Shown one piece after another: positions 17,041 through 26,152 of a stretch of DNA of 64,000 nucleotides (the first letter of the stretch is position 1; every line of letters begins with the position of its first letter). The stretch is taken from NCBI RefSeq assembly GCF_019200975.1, contig NZ_JAHTMR010000001.1:79400-143399 (forward strand). The letters are read 5' to 3'. A program made the translations under genes and the position numbers. This DNA is from Pseudomonas sp. PD9R. Lineage in GTDB: Bacteria; Pseudomonadota; Gammaproteobacteria; Pseudomonadales; Pseudomonadaceae. The notes below the pieces were generated by a model. That model ran no database searches, had not been told where the DNA came from, and worked only from the letters and a program-made list of their open reading frames with translations.

Positions 17041-19635
17041 ATGAACACAGAATTTCGCAAATCGCTGCCCGGCAGCCACCTGGATTACTTCGACGTCCGT
17101 GCGGCGGTCGAGGCGATTCAGCCTGGCGCCTACGACACCCTGCCGTACACCTCCCGTGTGCTGGCGGAAAACCTCGTGCGTCGCTGCGATCCGGCCACGC
17201 TCACCGAATCCCTGAAGCAATTCATCGAACGCAAACGCGACCTCGATTTCCCATGGTTCCCGGCTCGCGTGGTGTGCCACGACATTCTCGGCCAGACCGC
17301 ATTGGTGGACCTCGCCGGCCTGCGTGACGCCATCGCCCTGCAAGGCGGCGACCCGGCGCAAGTGAACCCGGTAGTGCCGACGCAATTGATCGTCGACCAC
17401 TCCCTGGCCGTCGAGCGCGGTGGTTTCGATCCGGAGGCGTTCGAGAAAAACCGCGCCATCGAAGACCGTCGCAACGAAGACCGTTTCCACTTCATCAACT
17501 GGACCAAGAAGGCGTTCAAGAACGTCGACGTGATCCCGCCGGGCAACGGCATCATGCACCAGATCAACCTGGAGAAAATGTCTCCGGTGATCCAGGTGCG
17601 CGACGGCGTGGCGTTCCCCGACACCTGCGTCGGCACCGACAGCCACACCCCGCACGTCGATGCGCTGGGCGTGATCGCCATCGGCGTCGGTGGTCTGGAA
17701 GCCGAGAGCGTCATGCTGGGTCGTGCATCGTGGATGCGCCTGCCGGAAAGCGTCGGCGTTGAACTGACTGGCAAGCTGCAACCGGGCATCACCGCCACTG
17801 ACATGGTGCTGGCGCTGACCGAATTTCTGCGTAAGCAAAAAGTCGTTGGTGCGTGGCTGGAGTTCTTCGGTGAAGGTGCCGCCGCATTGACCCTTGGCGA
17901 CCGCGCGACCATCTCCAACATGGCCCCGGAATACGGCGCCACCGCAGCGATGTTCTACATCGACCAGCAGACCATCGACTACCTCAAACTGACCGGCCGT
18001 GAAGACGAGCAGGTGCAGTTGGTCGAGCACTACGCCAAGACCACTGGCCTGTGGGCAGACAGCCTGAAGGGCGCGCAATACGAGCGCGGCCTGACCTTCG
18101 ACCTGTCTTCGGTAGTGCGCAACATGGCTGGCCCGAGCAACCCGCACGCTCGCGTGGCCACCTCGGATCTGGCGGCAAAAGGCATTTCCGGCCAGTGGGA
18201 AGATGTACCAGGGCAAATGCCCGATGGCGCAGTGATCATCGCTGCCATCACCAGCTGCACCAACACCAGTAACCCGCGCAACGTGATCGCTGCCGGCCTG
18301 CTGGCGCGCAACTCCAACAAGCTGGGACTGGCCCGCAAGCCGTGGGTCAAATCGTCCCTGGCACCGGGTTCGAAAACCGTGGCGCTGTACCTGGACGAAG
18401 CCGGTCTGACCGACGAGCTGGAGCAACTCGGTTTCGGCGTTGTCGCCTTCGCTTGCACTACCTGCAACGGCATGTCTGGCGCCCTGGACCCGGTGATCCA
18501 GCAAGAGATCATCGATCGCGACCTGTACGCCACCGCCGTGTTGTCCGGCAACCGTAACTTCGATGGGCGGATTCACCCATACGCCAAGCAAGCATTCCTC
18601 GCCTCGCCGCCATTGGTGGTTGCTTACGCCATCGCCGGGACGATTCGTTTCGACATCGAAAAAGATGTGCTGGGCGTGGTTGATGGCAAGGAAATTCGCC
18701 TGAAAGACATCTGGCCGAGCGACGAAGAAATCGACGCCGTGGTCAAGGCTTCGGTGAAGCCGGAGCAGTTCCGTCAGGTGTACATCCCGATGTTCGCCAT
18801 CCACGAAGACACCGGCCCGAAAGTCACGCCGCTGTACGAATGGCGCGAGATGAGCACCTATATTCGCCGTCCGCCGTATTGGGAAGGCGCACTGGCCGGC
18901 GCGCGTCCGCTCAAGGGCATGCGCCCACTGGCGGTACTGCCGGACAACATCACCACCGATCACCTGTCGCCGTCGAACGCGATCATGCTTGATAGCGCGG
19001 CGGGTGAGTACTTGGCCAAGATGGGCCTGCCGGAAGAGGACTTCAACTCTTACGCGACTCATCGGGGTGACCACCTGACTGCGCAGCGCGCGACCTTCGC
19101 CAACCCGAAACTGTTCAACGAAATGGTTGTGGAAAACGGCAAGGTCAAACAGGGTTCGCTGGCCCGCGTCGAGCCGGAAGGCCAAGTGATGCGGATGTGG
19201 GAAGCCATCGAAACCTACATGGAGCGCAAGCAGCCGCTGATCATCATTGCCGGCGCCGACTACGGTCAGGGTTCGTCCCGCGACTGGGCAGCAAAAGGCG
19301 TGCGCCTGGCCGGTGTCGAAGCCATCGCCGCTGAAGGTTTCGAGCGCATCCACCGCACCAACCTGGTCGGCATGGGCGTGCTGCCGCTGGAGTTCCTGCC
19401 GGGCACCAACCGCCACACCCTGGCCATCGACGGCAGCGAAACCTACGACGTGATCGGCGACCGCACGCCGCGCGCCCATCTGACGCTGGTGATCCATCGC
19501 AAGAGCGGCGAGCGCGTTGAGGTGCCGGTGACCTGCCGCCTCGACACCGCCGAAGAAGTGTCGATCTACGAGGCCGGCGGCGTGTTGCAACGCTTCGCTC
19601 AGGACTTCCTCGAAGAATCGGCGGTTGCCGTCTAA
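17041..19635 (+). CDS. acnD: Fe/S-dependent 2-methylisocitrate dehydratase AcnD
   Basis: An 864-residue aconitase-family enzyme. The [4Fe-4S] ligands appear as Cys in TSCTNTSNP and the pair in ACTTCNGMSG. The substrate loops HQINLEK, TDSHTPHVDALG and YGQGSSRDWAAKG are conserved. AcnD converts 2-methylcitrate to 2-methyl-trans-aconitate, which needs PrpF to isomerise it; the pair replaces or supplements PrpD. I start at ATG 17041 (MNTEFRKSLPG), where homology begins. The frame is open about 90 bases further upstream but runs through REP sequence. Confidence 0.95.
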   Translation: MNTEFRKSLPGSHLDYFDVRAAVEAIQPGAYDTLPYTSRVLAENLVRRCDPATLTESLKQFIERKRDLDFPWFPARVVCHDILGQTALVDLAGLRDAIALQGGDPAQVNPVVPTQLIVDHSLAVERGGFDPEAFEKNRAIEDRRNEDRFHFINWTKKAFKNVDVIPPGNGIMHQINLEKMSPVIQVRDGVAFPDTCVGTDSHTPHVDALGVIAIGVGGLEAESVMLGRASWMRLPESVGVELTGKLQPGITATDMVLALTEFLRKQKVVGAWLEFFGEGAAALTLGDRATISNMAPEYGATAAMFYIDQQTIDYLKLTGREDEQVQLVEHYAKTTGLWADSLKGAQYERGLTFDLSSVVRNMAGPSNPHARVATSDLAAKGISGQWEDVPGQMPDGAVIIAAITSCTNTSNPRNVIAAGLLARNSNKLGLARKPWVKSSLAPGSKTVALYLDEAGLTDELEQLGFGVVAFACTTCNGMSGALDPVIQQEIIDRDLYATAVLSGNRNFDGRIHPYAKQAFLASPPLVVAYAIAGTIRFDIEKDVLGVVDGKEIRLKDIWPSDEEIDAVVKASVKPEQFRQVYIPMFAIHEDTGPKVTPLYEWREMSTYIRRPPYWEGALAGARPLKGMRPLAVLPDNITTDHLSPSNAIMLDSAAGEYLAKMGLPEEDFNSYATHRGDHLTAQRATFANPKLFNEMVVENGKVKQGSLARVEPEGQVMRMWEAIETYMERKQPLIIIAGADYGQGSSRDWAAKGVRLAGVEAIAAEGFERIHRTNLVGMGVLPLEFLPGTNRHTLAIDGSETYDVIGDRTPRAHLTLVIHRKSGERVEVPVTCRLDTAEEVSIYEAGGVLQRFAQDFLEESAVAV

Positions 19636-19691
19636 AACACCAGTTGCGAGCAGGGGATTCCAGGTCCCTTGCTCGCTTTGAAGGAGCACCA

Positions 19692-20882
19692 ATGGCTCAC
19701 GTACCGCAGATCAAAATCCCCGCCACCTACATGCGCGGCGGCACCAGCAAAGGCGTGTTCTTCAGCCTGCAAGACCTGCCCGAAACGGCACAGATTCCAG
19801 GGCCGGCCCGCGATGCTTTATTGCTGCGCGTAATCGGCAGCCCCGACCCGTACGACAAGCAGATTGACGGCATGGGCGGCGCGACGTCCAGCACCAGCAA
19901 AACCGTGATCCTGTCGAAAAGCATCAAGGCCGATCACGACGTCGATTACCTGTTCGGTCAGGTCTCCATCGACAAGCCTTTTGTGGACTGGAGCGGCAAC
20001 TGCGGCAACCTGTCGGCGGCGGTTGGTTCATTCGCCATCAGCAATGGCCTGGTAGATGCCAGCCGCATCCCGCACGACGGCGTGGCCGTGGTGCGCGTAT
20101 GGCAGGCCAACATCGGCAAGACCATCATCGCCCACGTGCCGATCACCAACGGTGAAGTGCAGGAAACCGGCGACTTCGAACTCGACGGTGTAACGTTTCC
20201 GGCGGCGGAAGTGCAGGTCGAATTCATGGACCCGGCCGCAGAAGAAGAGGGCGGCGGTGGTTCGATGTTCCCTACCGGTAACCTGGTCGACGATTTGGAA
20301 GTGCCCGGTGTCGGCACGTTCAAGGCAACGATGATCAATGCCGGCATCCCGACCATCTTCGTCAACGCTGAAGACATCGGCTACACCGGCACCGAGTTGC
20401 AAGGTGCAATCAACGGCGATCCGAAAGCGCTGCTGATGTTTGAAACCATCCGCGCTTATGGCGCGCTGCGCATGGGCCTGATTGCCAATATCGACGAAGC
20501 GGCCAAGCGTCAGCACACGCCGAAAGTGGCGTTCGTCGCCAAACCGGCGGGCTACGTGGCGTCCAGCGGCAAAGCGATTGGAGCGGGTGATGTGGACCTG
20601 CTGGTGCGTGCACTTTCCATGGGCAAACTGCACCACGCGATGATGGGCACGGCGGCTGTCGCCATCGGCACGGCGGCGGCGATTTCCGGCACTTTGGTCA
20701 ACCTCGCGGCGGGCGGCATCGAACGTAACGCAGTGCGCTTCGGGCATCCGTCGGGCACCTTGCGCGTTGGCGCCGAAGCCAGCCAGGTCGACGGTGAATG
20801 GGTGGTGAAAAAAGCCATCATGAGCCGCAGTGCACGGGTGTTGATGGAAGGTTTCGTCCGCGTGCCGGGAGATTCGTTCTAA
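19692..20882 (+). CDS. prpF: 2-methylaconitate cis-trans isomerase PrpF
   Basis: A 396-residue member of the diaminopimelate-epimerase-like fold, characteristic MRGGTSKGVFF near residues 14-24. It isomerises 2-methyl-trans-aconitate made by AcnD to the cis form. The ribosome site AAGGAGCACC lies directly before ATG 19692, and acnD ends 56 bases upstream. SGNCGNLSAAVG and the glycine-rich PTGNLVDDL stretches are family features. Confidence 0.95.
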   Translation: MAHVPQIKIPATYMRGGTSKGVFFSLQDLPETAQIPGPARDALLLRVIGSPDPYDKQIDGMGGATSSTSKTVILSKSIKADHDVDYLFGQVSIDKPFVDWSGNCGNLSAAVGSFAISNGLVDASRIPHDGVAVVRVWQANIGKTIIAHVPITNGEVQETGDFELDGVTFPAAEVQVEFMDPAAEEEGGGGSMFPTGNLVDDLEVPGVGTFKATMINAGIPTIFVNAEDIGYTGTELQGAINGDPKALLMFETIRAYGALRMGLIANIDEAAKRQHTPKVAFVAKPAGYVASSGKAIGAGDVDLLVRALSMGKLHHAMMGTAAVAIGTAAAISGTLVNLAAGGIERNAVRFGHPSGTLRVGAEASQVDGEWVVKKAIMSRSARVLMEGFVRVPGDSF

Positions 20883-20897
20883 CTCACACGAAACTCT

Positions 20898-20997
20898 ATA
20901 GGAGCTGTCGAGTAAAACGAGGCTGCGATCTGTTGATCCTGCTCTTTGACAGCAACATCAAAAGATCGCAGCCTCGTTTCACTCGACAGCTCCTACA
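20898..20997. repeat. REP doublet, topology A, long tips on both units
   Basis: ATAGGAGCTGTCGAGTAAAACGAGGCTG and the inverse ending CTCCTAC at 20997. The downstream gene starts 11 bases later at 21009. It lies between prpF and prpD. Confidence 0.85.
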
Positions 20998-21008
20998 GGT
21001 GATCGAAC

Positions 21009-22493
21009 ATGAGTGCCAACGTTGACCTGAACAACCGCCCCGACTACGACAGCGTCCTGCAGGACATTGCCGACTACGTCCTTAGCTACAAAATCGAATC
21101 CCAAGAAGCCCTAGACACTGCCCGCAACTGCCTGATGGACACGCTCGGTTGTGGCCTGCTGGCCCTGCGTTTTCCCGAATGCACCAAACACCTCGGACCT
21201 GTGGTCGAAGGTACCGTCGTGCCGTTCGGCGCCCGCGTGCCGGGCACCTCTTATCGCCTCGACCCGGTCAAGGCTGCCTGGGACATTGGTTGCATCGTTC
21301 GTTGGCTCGACTACAACGACACCTGGCTCGCGGCCGAATGGGGGCATCCATCGGATAACCTCGGCGGCATTCTCGCGGTGGCCGATCACCTGTCGCAAAA
21401 ACGCCTGGCCAACGGCGACGCACCGTTGACCATTCGCGCCGTGCTTGAAGCGATGATCATGGCTCACGAAATTCAAGGCGTGATCGCTCTGGAAAACTCC
21501 TTCAATCGCGTCGGTCTCGATCACGTCATCCTGGTGAAAGTCGCCTCGACGGCCGTCACCGCCAAGCTGATGGGCGCCAATCGTGAGCAGTTGCTGTCGG
21601 CGTTGTCCCATGCTTTTGCTGACGGCCAGGCGCTGCGCACCTACCGGCATGCGCCGAATGCCGGCTCGCGCAAATCCTGGGCGGCGGGCGATGCGTCGAG
21701 CCGTGGCGTGCGTCTGGCGGACATCGCGATGCGCGGCGAAATGGGCATCCCCGGTGTCTTGAGTGCCAAGCAGTGGGGCTTCTACGACGTACTGTTCAGC
21801 CATACCAACAATGATCTGGCGCTCAAGCCTGAAGACAAGCGCGCTTTCAGTTTCTCCCGGCCGTACGGCAGCTATGTGATGGAAAACGTGCTGTTCAAGA
21901 TCAGCTTTCCCGCCGAGTTCCACGCGCAAACGGCCTGCGAAGCGGCGGTGACCCTGCATCCGCAGGTGCGCAACCGCTTGCACGAAATCGACAAAATCGT
22001 CATCACCACCCATGAGTCAGCGATACGCATCATTTCCAAGGTCGGCCCGTTGGCCAATGCCGCCGACCGCGATCACTGCATCCAGTACATGACTGCCGTA
22101 CCTTTGGCTTTTGGCAATCTGGTTGCCGAACATTACGAGGACGATTTCCACAAAGCGCATCCGATCATTGATGTACTGCGCGACAAAATGGTCATCGTCG
22201 AAAACCCGGTTTACACCCGCGAATACCTCGAAGCCGACAAACGTTCGATCGCCAATGCGATACAGGTGTTTTTCAAGGACGGTTCCAGTACCGAAAACGT
22301 GGTGGTGGAATATCCGATTGGCCATCGTCGGCGTCGTGTCGATGGCATTCCGTTGCTGGAGGACAAGTTCAAGGCCAACCTGGCAACGCGCTTCACAGCC
22401 CAGCGCAGCAGCGAGATCTTTGCCTTGTGCAAGGATCAGGCGCAGCTGGAGGCGACACCGGTGAACCGCTTCGTAGACCTGTTCGTCATCTAA
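21009..22493 (+). CDS. prpD: 2-methylcitrate dehydratase PrpD
   Basis: A 494-residue MmgE/PrpD-family protein, a cofactor-free dehydratase of 2-methylcitrate. Conserved stretches include [40 protein letters not shown] and [20 protein letters not shown]. The start has the sequence AGGTGATCGAAC before ATG 21009; part of that ribosome region belongs to the flanking REP doublet. Its presence beside AcnD/PrpF gives two routes for the same dehydration, as in several pseudomonads. Confidence 0.95.
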   Translation: MSANVDLNNRPDYDSVLQDIADYVLSYKIESQEALDTARNCLMDTLGCGLLALRFPECTKHLGPVVEGTVVPFGARVPGTSYRLDPVKAAWDIGCIVRWLDYNDTWLAAEWGHPSDNLGGILAVADHLSQKRLANGDAPLTIRAVLEAMIMAHEIQGVIALENSFNRVGLDHVILVKVASTAVTAKLMGANREQLLSALSHAFADGQALRTYRHAPNAGSRKSWAAGDASSRGVRLADIAMRGEMGIPGVLSAKQWGFYDVLFSHTNNDLALKPEDKRAFSFSRPYGSYVMENVLFKISFPAEFHAQTACEAAVTLHPQVRNRLHEIDKIVITTHESAIRIISKVGPLANAADRDHCIQYMTAVPLAFGNLVAEHYEDDFHKAHPIIDVLRDKMVIVENPVYTREYLEADKRSIANAIQVFFKDGSSTENVVVEYPIGHRRRRVDGIPLLEDKFKANLATRFTAQRSSEIFALCKDQAQLEATPVNRFVDLFVI

Positions 22494-22537
22494 GCGTAAG
22501 CGGACGCACTCAAACCGATTGAACGATGAAACCCCAT

Positions 22538-22628
22538 GTAGGAGCTATCGAGTGAAACGAGGCTGCGATCTTTTGATCGTCGATTTTAAAAGCCAGATCA
22601 AAAGATCGCAGCCTGCGGCAGCTCCTAC
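22538..22628. repeat. REP doublet, topology A, overlapping the 3' end of the EamA gene
   Basis: GTAGGAGCTATCGAGTGAAACGAGG to CTCCTAC at 22622-22628. The stop codon of the minus-strand transporter (22625-22627) lies within the outer GTAGGAGC edge, so the repeat overlaps coding sequence. Confidence 0.85.
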
Positions 22629-23563
22629 AGGGATCGTTCGAGCCATTTCTCCATCGGCAGCTTTGTTATGGCAAAACCGATCAGCAATATCGCCGAGTAG
22701 ACCATCAACTCTCGCGAAAGATTTTGCCCCTCGTACCAGGCACCGATGATCACGGCGAACACCGGAAAGATGATAAACACGAACGACAGGATGATCGGGC
22801 TCAGTCGTTTGAGCAGCAAAAAATAAACGATAAACCCGCCTACCGACGCCACCAGTCCCAGATAGAGCAGGGCGCCCCACGACCGCAGGCTGATGGCAGA
22901 AAACTCGGGCGTTTCGACGGTCAATCCCGCGACAAACAACATCACTCCAGCAATACCAATCGGCAGCGTGTTGTAAGTAATCACGCTGATCGCGCTGCCA
23001 TGTTTCTTGGTCACCACATAGCACAGCGCGTGCATCACCGCCGCGCAGAGAATCGCCAGCACCCCGAACAACTCGGCATGGTCCAGGTGTAAACCCTGGC
23101 TGCGGATAATCATGAACAGACTGCCGAAGCCAATCGCGATGCCGAGCACTTGCGAAGGGTAGATTTTTTCCCGCAGAAACAACGCAGAAAACACCAGGAT
23201 GAACACCGGCATGCAGCTGAACAATAACGCCGTCAGACCGGATGAAACGTGCAACTCGCCATAGTTGAGCAAGTAATACGGCAGGCTGAAATACGACAGC
23301 GTGACGAACACGAAGAACCAGCGGCTTTGCCGGGGAAACAGCAAGGGTTCTTTGCGCAGAATGGCAAAGCTCAAAAACAGCGGGAAAGCAATCAGGAACC
23401 GCAGGCCGGCGGCAGTCAGGGGCGGCACACTCTCGACGGCAATCTTTATCCCCAGCCAGGTCGTGCCCCAACTCAGGCATACGATTAGAAACAGCGTGCC
23501 GGTGATCAGTCCGGCGAGCCATGGGCGTGTAATGTTTGAAGGTGTGCTGATCGCGATAGACAT
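22625..23563 (-). CDS. EamA/DMT-family transporter
   Basis: A 312-residue inner-membrane protein with ten predicted hydrophobic helices arranged as two EamA repeats (for example GTLFLIVCLSWGTTWLGIKI near residue 18 and FGVLAILCAAVMHALCYVVT in the second). Members export amino acids and other small metabolites. The ATG at 23561-23563 is preceded by AGGAG, eight bases upstream. The TAG stop is supplied by a REP repeat. It is divergent from a MocR-type regulator, which probably controls it. Confidence 0.88.
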   Translation of the reverse strand: MSIAISTPSNITRPWLAGLITGTLFLIVCLSWGTTWLGIKIAVESVPPLTAAGLRFLIAFPLFLSFAILRKEPLLFPRQSRWFFVFVTLSYFSLPYYLLNYGELHVSSGLTALLFSCMPVFILVFSALFLREKIYPSQVLGIAIGFGSLFMIIRSQGLHLDHAELFGVLAILCAAVMHALCYVVTKKHGSAISVITYNTLPIGIAGVMLFVAGLTVETPEFSAISLRSWGALLYLGLVASVGGFIVYFLLLKRLSPIILSFVFIIFPVFAVIIGAWYEGQNLSRELMVYSAILLIGFAITKLPMEKWLERSL

Positions 23564-23653
23564 GATTCGAGCTCCTGGCAGCGGAATTGACCTGGTCATC
23601 GAATCGGTCTATTCCTGATTGAACCTGTTCTAAGCACGCTATTCGGGACGAAG

Positions 23654-25063
23654 ATGAGTGTCAAAGTAAGTATTGCCATGGTGTCAATCCTGCGAGACGG
23701 CCTCGCCAATGGACTGGGCGTGAAGTACCAGCGCCTCGCTGATGCGGTTGAGAAAGGCATCGCAGACGGCGTAATCGAACCCGGTTGCAAGTTGCCGCCG
23801 CATCGACTGTTAGCCGATAGCCTGGGCATCACCATCGGCACCGTCAGCCGTGCTTATGGCGAACTTGAACGTGTGGGGTTAGTGGTCGCCCGCGTAGGCG
23901 ATGGCACTTATATACGTCAGCGCGGGATGGAGCGGCCGCAGGACGTAGGCTTTCGCAATGTCAGCAATGAGCCGCCGTTTGTGTTGGACATGAGCAGGAA
24001 TCAACCGATTCCGGGGCGCGAAGCGGCCTTCTTGAGTCAGAGCCTGCAGGCGTTGGCGAATGATCCGCAGGCCTTGCAGCAGCTCACGGGATACACCGCC
24101 GAAAGTGGATCAGCGCGGCATCGGACGGCAGGTGCGCAGTGGTTGAGGCATCAGGAGTTTGCCCCGAGCGCCGAACAGATCATCTGCGTCAACGGCGGCC
24201 AGCATGGTCTGTTGTGTGCCTTGATGGGATTGCTCAAGGCTGGCGATACCCTGGTGACCGAGCATCTGACCTACCCAGGACTGATCGGCGTCGCACGCCA
24301 ACTCGGAATAAAACTGATCGGTGTGGCGATGGACGACGAAGGAGTATTGCCCTCAGCGTTGGAGGACATCTGTCGCCATCACCGAGTGACCGCGTTGTAT
24401 TGCACACCAACGATCCAGAATCCTACGGCAGCAGTGATGTCAGTCCCACGGCGCGAGGCGATTGCCGGAGTCTGTCGGCAGCACAATCTGTTGATTTTCG
24501 AAGACGAGGCCCATGCCGTGCTGGCCCGCCAGCGGCCATTGCCTTTAAGTCATTTCGCCCCGGAGCGCTCGGTGTTGATCGGCAGTCTGAGCAAGGCGGT
24601 GTCGGCCGGATTGCGGGTCGGTTATTTGCATGCGCCGCAACCCCTGATCGGACGTTTGAGTGCGGCTGTGCGTGGGACATGCTGGATGGCCAGTCCGTTG
24701 ACGCTTGAAGTCGCCAGCTTGTGGATAGAGAACGGCATGGCCGATCAGCTGTTGAACGAACAGATCAGCGAAGTCAGCCGGCGCAAGATGCTGGTCGAAA
24801 AGTCGCTTGAAGGGCTGGTCTACAAGACTCATCCCCATAGCCCGCACTTCTGGATCGAAGTGCCTGAGCCGTGGCGGGCGTCGCAGATAGCGGCTGAGCT
24901 CAAGGAGAATAATTACCTGATCGCCACTGCCGAAGCATTCGCGGTAGGGCATGCCGCGGTGCCGCAATTCATCAGGGCAAGTGTTTGTAATTCGGTGGGA
25001 GATGATCGGTTGTTGCTGCAGGGGTTTGAAGCGTTGATGGGGACATTGAAAGAGACCGTGTAA
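23654..25063 (+). CDS. MocR-family regulator (GntR HTH plus PLP aminotransferase-like domain)
   Basis: A 469-residue two-domain regulator. The N-terminal GntR winged helix spans residues ~20-90 (CKLPPHRLLADSLGITIGTV). A fold-type-I aminotransferase domain follows, with the PLP-binding lysine in IGSLSKAVSAGLRVGY (~316), the Asp in LIFEDEAHAVL and YCTPTIQNPTAAVMS. MocR proteins sense PLP adducts and usually control a divergent transporter or enzyme gene; here that is the EamA exporter, 90 bp away. Effector unknown, probably an amino acid or amine. Confidence 0.9.
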   Translation: MSVKVSIAMVSILRDGLANGLGVKYQRLADAVEKGIADGVIEPGCKLPPHRLLADSLGITIGTVSRAYGELERVGLVVARVGDGTYIRQRGMERPQDVGFRNVSNEPPFVLDMSRNQPIPGREAAFLSQSLQALANDPQALQQLTGYTAESGSARHRTAGAQWLRHQEFAPSAEQIICVNGGQHGLLCALMGLLKAGDTLVTEHLTYPGLIGVARQLGIKLIGVAMDDEGVLPSALEDICRHHRVTALYCTPTIQNPTAAVMSVPRREAIAGVCRQHNLLIFEDEAHAVLARQRPLPLSHFAPERSVLIGSLSKAVSAGLRVGYLHAPQPLIGRLSAAVRGTCWMASPLTLEVASLWIENGMADQLLNEQISEVSRRKMLVEKSLEGLVYKTHPHSPHFWIEVPEPWRASQIAAELKENNYLIATAEAFAVGHAAVPQFIRASVCNSVGDDRLLLQGFEALMGTLKETV

Positions 25064-25067
25064 TCGT

Positions 25068-25135
25068 TCTTCGCGGGCAAGCCTCGCTCCTACAGGTTTT
25101 ATGTCGATCTGTAGGAGCGAGGCTTGCCCGCGAAA
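25068..25135. repeat. REP doublet, topology B, CGCGGGCAAGCC type
   Basis: TTCGCGGGCAAGCCTCGCTC and the inverse GAGCGAGGCTTGCCCGCGAA with a short centre, between convergent gene ends (mocR-type gene and ppsR). Confidence 0.85.
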
Positions 25136-25159
25136 GCGGTATTACAGACGCTACAAAAA

Positions 25160-25978
25160 CTATTTGAACCGCCGCTCGACCCCTTTCTCCACCAGAATTT
25201 TCGCGGAAATCTCTTCCACCGAAAAATGCGTGGAGTTGATATTCGGAATGTTCTCGCGGCGAAACAGGTTTTCCACTTCGCGCACTTCGAACTCGCACTG
25301 GGCGTAGCTCGAATAGCGGCTGTTGGGTTTGCGCTCGTTGCGGATCGCGGTGAGGCGGTCCGGATCGATGGTCAGGCCGAACAGCTTGTGCTGGTGGGCG
25401 CGCAGGGCGGCCGGCAGTTGCAGGCGTTCCATGTCGTCTTCGGTCAGCGGATAGTTGGCCGCGCGGATGCCGAATTGCATGGCCATGTACAGGCAGGTCG
25501 GGGTCTTGCCGCAGCGCGACACGCCCACCAGGATCAGGTCGGCCTTGTCGTAGTAGTGCGTGCGAGCGCCGTCGTCGTTGTCGAGGGCGAAGTTCACCGC
25601 CTCGATCCGCTCCATGTAATTGGTGTTGGCGCCAATGGAGTGGGACTTGCCGACGGTGTAGGAAGAATGCTCGGTCAGTTCCTGTTCGAGTGGGGCCAGG
25701 AAGGTCGAGAAAATGTCGATCATGAAACCATTGGAGGTCGCGAGGATCTCACGAATGTCCTGGTTGACGATGGTGTCGAAGATAATCGGACGGAAGCCGT
25801 CGGCTTCGGCGGCTTTGTTGATTTGTTGTACCATGGCCCGCGCTTTATCCACGTTGTCGATGTACGGTCGCGTGAATTTGCTGAAGGTAATGTTTTCGAA
25901 CTGCGCCAAGAGGCTTTGACCCAGGGTTTCGGCAGTAATGCCGGTGCCATCGGAGATAAAGAAAGCAGATCGTTTCAT
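25160..25978 (-). CDS. ppsR: PEP synthase regulatory protein (bifunctional kinase/pyrophosphorylase)
   Basis: A 272-residue DUF299-family protein. It inactivates PEP synthase by ADP-dependent phosphorylation and reactivates it by phosphate-dependent dephosphorylation. The P-loop [11 protein letters not shown] sits near residue 152, and the N-terminus [20 protein letters not shown] is conserved. I chose the ATG at 25978, where homology starts; the frame extends 22 codons upstream without support. It is divergent from ppsA, its target. Confidence 0.95.
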   Translation of the reverse strand: MKRSAFFISDGTGITAETLGQSLLAQFENITFSKFTRPYIDNVDKARAMVQQINKAAEADGFRPIIFDTIVNQDIREILATSNGFMIDIFSTFLAPLEQELTEHSSYTVGKSHSIGANTNYMERIEAVNFALDNDDGARTHYYDKADLILVGVSRCGKTPTCLYMAMQFGIRAANYPLTEDDMERLQLPAALRAHQHKLFGLTIDPDRLTAIRNERKPNSRYSSYAQCEFEVREVENLFRRENIPNINSTHFSVEEISAKILVEKGVERRFK

Positions 25979-26152
25979 TTGCACCTTGGGCCTTAAGCTA
26001 ATGATCATTCTTGGATATGATAGGCGCGATTTGCGGGCCGCCAATGGCCGGCATTCTCACTTATTTTCCAGGTCCAGGCCATACAGCCGGCAAACGCTCC
26101 CCCGAGCACCCGGCTTCTGAGCTTTTCCAACACAGTTAGTGGAGAGATCACC

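Noticed and set aside
16981..19692. 903-codon minus-strand open frame opposite acnD
   Set aside because: A shadow of the high-GC acnD gene. It has no recognisable domain, while acnD has a full aconitase motif set.
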